From Gammaproteobacteria bacterium MFB021 (GTDB lineage: Bacteria > Pseudomonadota > Gammaproteobacteria > Pseudomonadales > Halomonadaceae): a DNA stretch of 64,000 bases. The DNA is taken from the NCBI GenBank assembly GCA_000737985.1, contig JNVT01000067.1, forward strand, positions 58,878-122,877. The letters are read 5' to 3'. Positions 62,288 to 64,000 of the stretch are shown piece after piece. A program made the translations under genes and the position numbers. Every line of letters starts with the position of its first letter. Position 1 is the stretch's first letter. The notes beneath the pieces were generated by a model. The model was not told where the DNA came from. It saw only the letters and a program-made list of their open reading frames with translations, and made no database searches.

Positions 62288-63615
62288 CGGGCCAGGGCTC
62301 CCAGACGGTCGAGGGTGTCGTCGAAGGCGGCCGTCTCTCCCCGCGGCTGGCGCAGAAACGCTTCGATCTCGGCATGCTTGCGGATCGCCTCGTCGGTGGC
62401 AGCGTCGCTGCCCTCGCGGTACTCGCCGACCTGCAGCAGCAGCTCGACTTCCTGATAGCGAGCCAGCAGGTCGCGCACCTTGGCGGCGTCGCGGCGGTGG
62501 GCCTCGGTGGCGACGCTGTCCATCAGCCGGCTACGGCTGGCGAGCACGTCGATCGCTGGAAAGTGGTCGCGGCGGGCGAGCTCGGCGCTGAGCACGATAT
62601 GTCCATCGAGAATGGCACGGGTCTCCTCGGCCACCGGGTCCAGGCTGGCGTCGCCCTCGGTGAGCACCGTGTACAGCGCGGTGATGCTGCCCTGGCCCGA
62701 GAGGCCCGGCCCGGCGCGTTCGAGCAGCCGTGGCAGGGCCGCGAACAGCGACGGCGGATAGCCGCGGCGGGTGGGCGGCTCGCCGGCGGCCAGGCCGATC
62801 TCGCGCTGGGCGCGGGCGAAACGGGTGAGGCTATCGACCAGCAGCAGCACGTCGCGGCCCTGGTCGCGGAAGTACTCGGCCACGCTGGTGGCCACCAGGG
62901 CGGCGCGGGTGCGCTCGATGGCCGGGCGGTCCGAGGTGGCGACGACGCACACCGTGCGTGCCCGGGCCGCGGCATCGAGCTGGCCCTCGAGCAGTTCGCG
63001 CACCTCGCGCCCGCGCTCGCCGACCAGGCCGAGCACCACTACTTCGGCGCGGCTGCCGCGCACGATGGCGGAGAGCAGCGAGGACTTGCCCACGCCGGGT
63101 TCGCCGAACAGCCCCACGCGTTGGCCGCGGGCGACGGTGGCCAGCGCATCGATGGCGCGCACGCCCAGCGCCAGCGGCTGTTCGATCAGCTGGCGCGTCA
63201 GTGGCGGCGGCGGGGCGGCGTGGACCGGGTAGTCGTGCAGCCCGGTGGGCGGCGGTGCCGCGTCCAGCCACTCGCCGAGCGGGCTGATGACGCGGCCCAG
63301 CAGCGCCTCGCCGACCGCCACGCCCTGGGCACGCCCGGTGGCGATCACTTCACTGCGGGGCGAGAGGCCATGGAGTTCGCCGATCGGCGAGAGCACCGCA
63401 TCTTCCTCCTCGAAGCCGATCACCTCGGCGGCCACGCGGCGGCCGCTGATCGGATCGCGTAGGTAGCACAGCTCGCCGATGCCGACGCCTTCGATGCTGG
63501 CGTGAATGAGCAGGCCGCGGATGCGCTTGACGCGACCGTTGGCGCGGCGCGGTTCTACCTCGGCCAGGCGTGCCTGGAGACGCGGCACGAGGCCGTCGAG
63601 CGGGGACGTGGTCAT
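62284..63615 (-). CDS. sctN: Type III secretion ATPase SctN (HrcN/YscN)
   Basis: A 443-residue hexameric ATPase that unfolds and loads substrates. Walker A is GLFGEPGVGKSSLLSAI (residues 168-184), Walker B DVLLLVDSLTRFARAQREIG (255-274), and the following GEPPTRRGYPPSLFAALPRL is diagnostic for SctN/FliI over F1 beta. The loop has GEPGVGKS where most homologues have G-x-(G/A)-GVGKS. I begin at ATG 63615, inside the longer open frame, because it overlaps the sctL stop and family members begin here. Confidence 0.97.
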   Translation of the reverse strand: MTTSPLDGLVPRLQARLAEVEPRRANGRVKRIRGLLIHASIEGVGIGELCYLRDPISGRRVAAEVIGFEEEDAVLSPIGELHGLSPRSEVIATGRAQGVAVGEALLGRVISPLGEWLDAAPPPTGLHDYPVHAAPPPPLTRQLIEQPLALGVRAIDALATVARGQRVGLFGEPGVGKSSLLSAIVRGSRAEVVVLGLVGERGREVRELLEGQLDAAARARTVCVVATSDRPAIERTRAALVATSVAEYFRDQGRDVLLLVDSLTRFARAQREIGLAAGEPPTRRGYPPSLFAALPRLLERAGPGLSGQGSITALYTVLTEGDASLDPVAEETRAILDGHIVLSAELARRDHFPAIDVLASRSRLMDSVATEAHRRDAAKVRDLLARYQEVELLLQVGEYREGSDAATDEAIRKHAEIEAFLRQPRGETAAFDDTLDRLGALAR

Positions 63616-64000
63616 GCGCTCTCCCGGGGTGGCGTGTGCAGCGCCCTGGCCAGGGCATCGAGCTGGGCTTCCACGCCGATATCCATTACCGCGACGGGGC
63701 TGACCAGCAGGCATTGGGTCGGATCGAGCTGCGGGTCGGCCTCGACCTGGTAGTCGACCCCGGCCGGCGGCCGCGCGGCCAGGCGCTCGTTCACCTGGCG
63801 TTCGAGCGACGGCGCGACCCGGATGCGCAGACGATGGGACTGGTGCCACTCGCCGAGGGCACGGCGCACGCTGCTGGCGATGCGCTCGGCGTCGTCGTAC
63901 TCGTCCAGGACGCGTTGCACCAGATCGAGGCAGAGCTGGGCCAGGGCCGGCTCCATCGCGTCCAGGTAGCGCGCGACGTCGGCCTGGGTGGAGGCGAGCA
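63612..64000 (-). CDS. sctL: Type III ATPase stator/regulator SctL (HrpE/YscL), C-terminal part (runs off right edge)
   Basis: At least 129 residues are visible and the gene continues past the window edge. They show the FliH/SctL C-terminal domain (LCLDLVQRVLDEYDDAERIA, LRIRVAPSLERQVNERLA and VEADPQLDPTQCLLVSP, then VMDIGVEAQLDAL). SctL holds the SctN ATPase and links it to SctQ. Its stop overlaps the sctN start. Codons upstream of the ATG at 63956 remain open and in frame to the edge, so 63956 is internal. Confidence 0.88.
   Translation of the reverse strand, partial: LASTQADVARYLDAMEPALAQLCLDLVQRVLDEYDDAERIASSVRRALGEWHQSHRLRIRVAPSLERQVNERLAARPPAGVDYQVEADPQLDPTQCLLVSPVAVMDIGVEAQLDALARALHTPPRESA

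Overview
This window looks like chromosomal DNA of a high-GC gammaproteobacterium, most probably a halophile of the Halomonadaceae (Halomonas, Salinicola or Chromohalobacter type). The evidence is the dense GC-rich coding style, gammaproteobacterial housekeeping genes (5' end of gmk, pyrC, aspA) and many LysR, AraC, Lrp and MocR regulators beside small transporters. The genus is an inference from gene style; no rRNA or tRNA gene is present to confirm it.

Layout. 1-4.8 kb: partial gmk, an MFS transporter, a toxin-first HigB/HigA-type pair split by a repeat element, a RES/Xre toxin-antitoxin pair, and pyrC. 4.9-8.5 kb: a Fur-box-led iron unit (periplasmic binding protein, then TonB-dependent receptor). 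8.5-18 kb: small metabolic and regulatory genes (histidine phosphatase, class V aminotransferase, Lrp, D-2-hydroxyacid dehydrogenase, MocR regulator, AlaX editing protein, LysE exporter, YqaA, PAS-GGDEF, DUF924, RcnB-like). 18-24.7 kb: a probable organic-acid utilisation block (LysR, OprD-like porin, secreted alpha/beta hydrolase, fumarase-superfamily lyase, DcuC-like carrier). 24.9-29.2 kb: ohr/ohrR, a LysR gene divergent from a PRISE-like reductase, and an inositol monophosphatase. 29.2-32.7 kb: a two-gene unit of an ATP-grasp protein and a 689-residue protein of unrecognised family. 32.8-41 kb: two MFS transporters, an AraC regulator, an amidase, a VapC/Phd-type pair and aspA. 41.1-46.1 kb: a sulfide/persulfide island (persulfide dioxygenase-like MBL protein, SQR, SulP carrier, two YeeE/YedE halves). 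46.2-51.8 kb: a two-component system converging on a dsbD-tlpA-dsbG thiol-redox operon. 51.9-53.9 kb: an EamA exporter divergent from a LysR gene. 54.0-64.0 kb: a type III secretion system, transcribed leftward and running off the right edge.

The type III block reads sctL-sctN-sctO-sctQ-sctR-sctS-sctT-(HrpF/HrpK-like translocator)-sctU. Most of the junctions are ATGA overlaps, so it is a genuine, apparently intact injectisome/export-gate operon. Two things stand out. SctU lacks the NPTH autocleavage motif, and the translocator-like protein carries an exact 230-residue A-B-A-B internal duplication. No separate sctP (needle-length ruler) lies between sctO and sctQ.

A second window-wide signal is a dispersed, structured, MITE-like repeat: three full copies (1954-2095, 20616-20775, 35157-35382) and one half copy (40870-40914). 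The terminal inverted repeats differ between copies yet remain self-complementary within each copy. Three of the four copies begin on the stop codon of the gene upstream, in the same relative orientation. One copy separates the toxin from its antitoxin. The ATP-grasp/689-residue pair, preceded by a region of nested inverted repeats, is the best candidate in the window for an undescribed enzymatic system.
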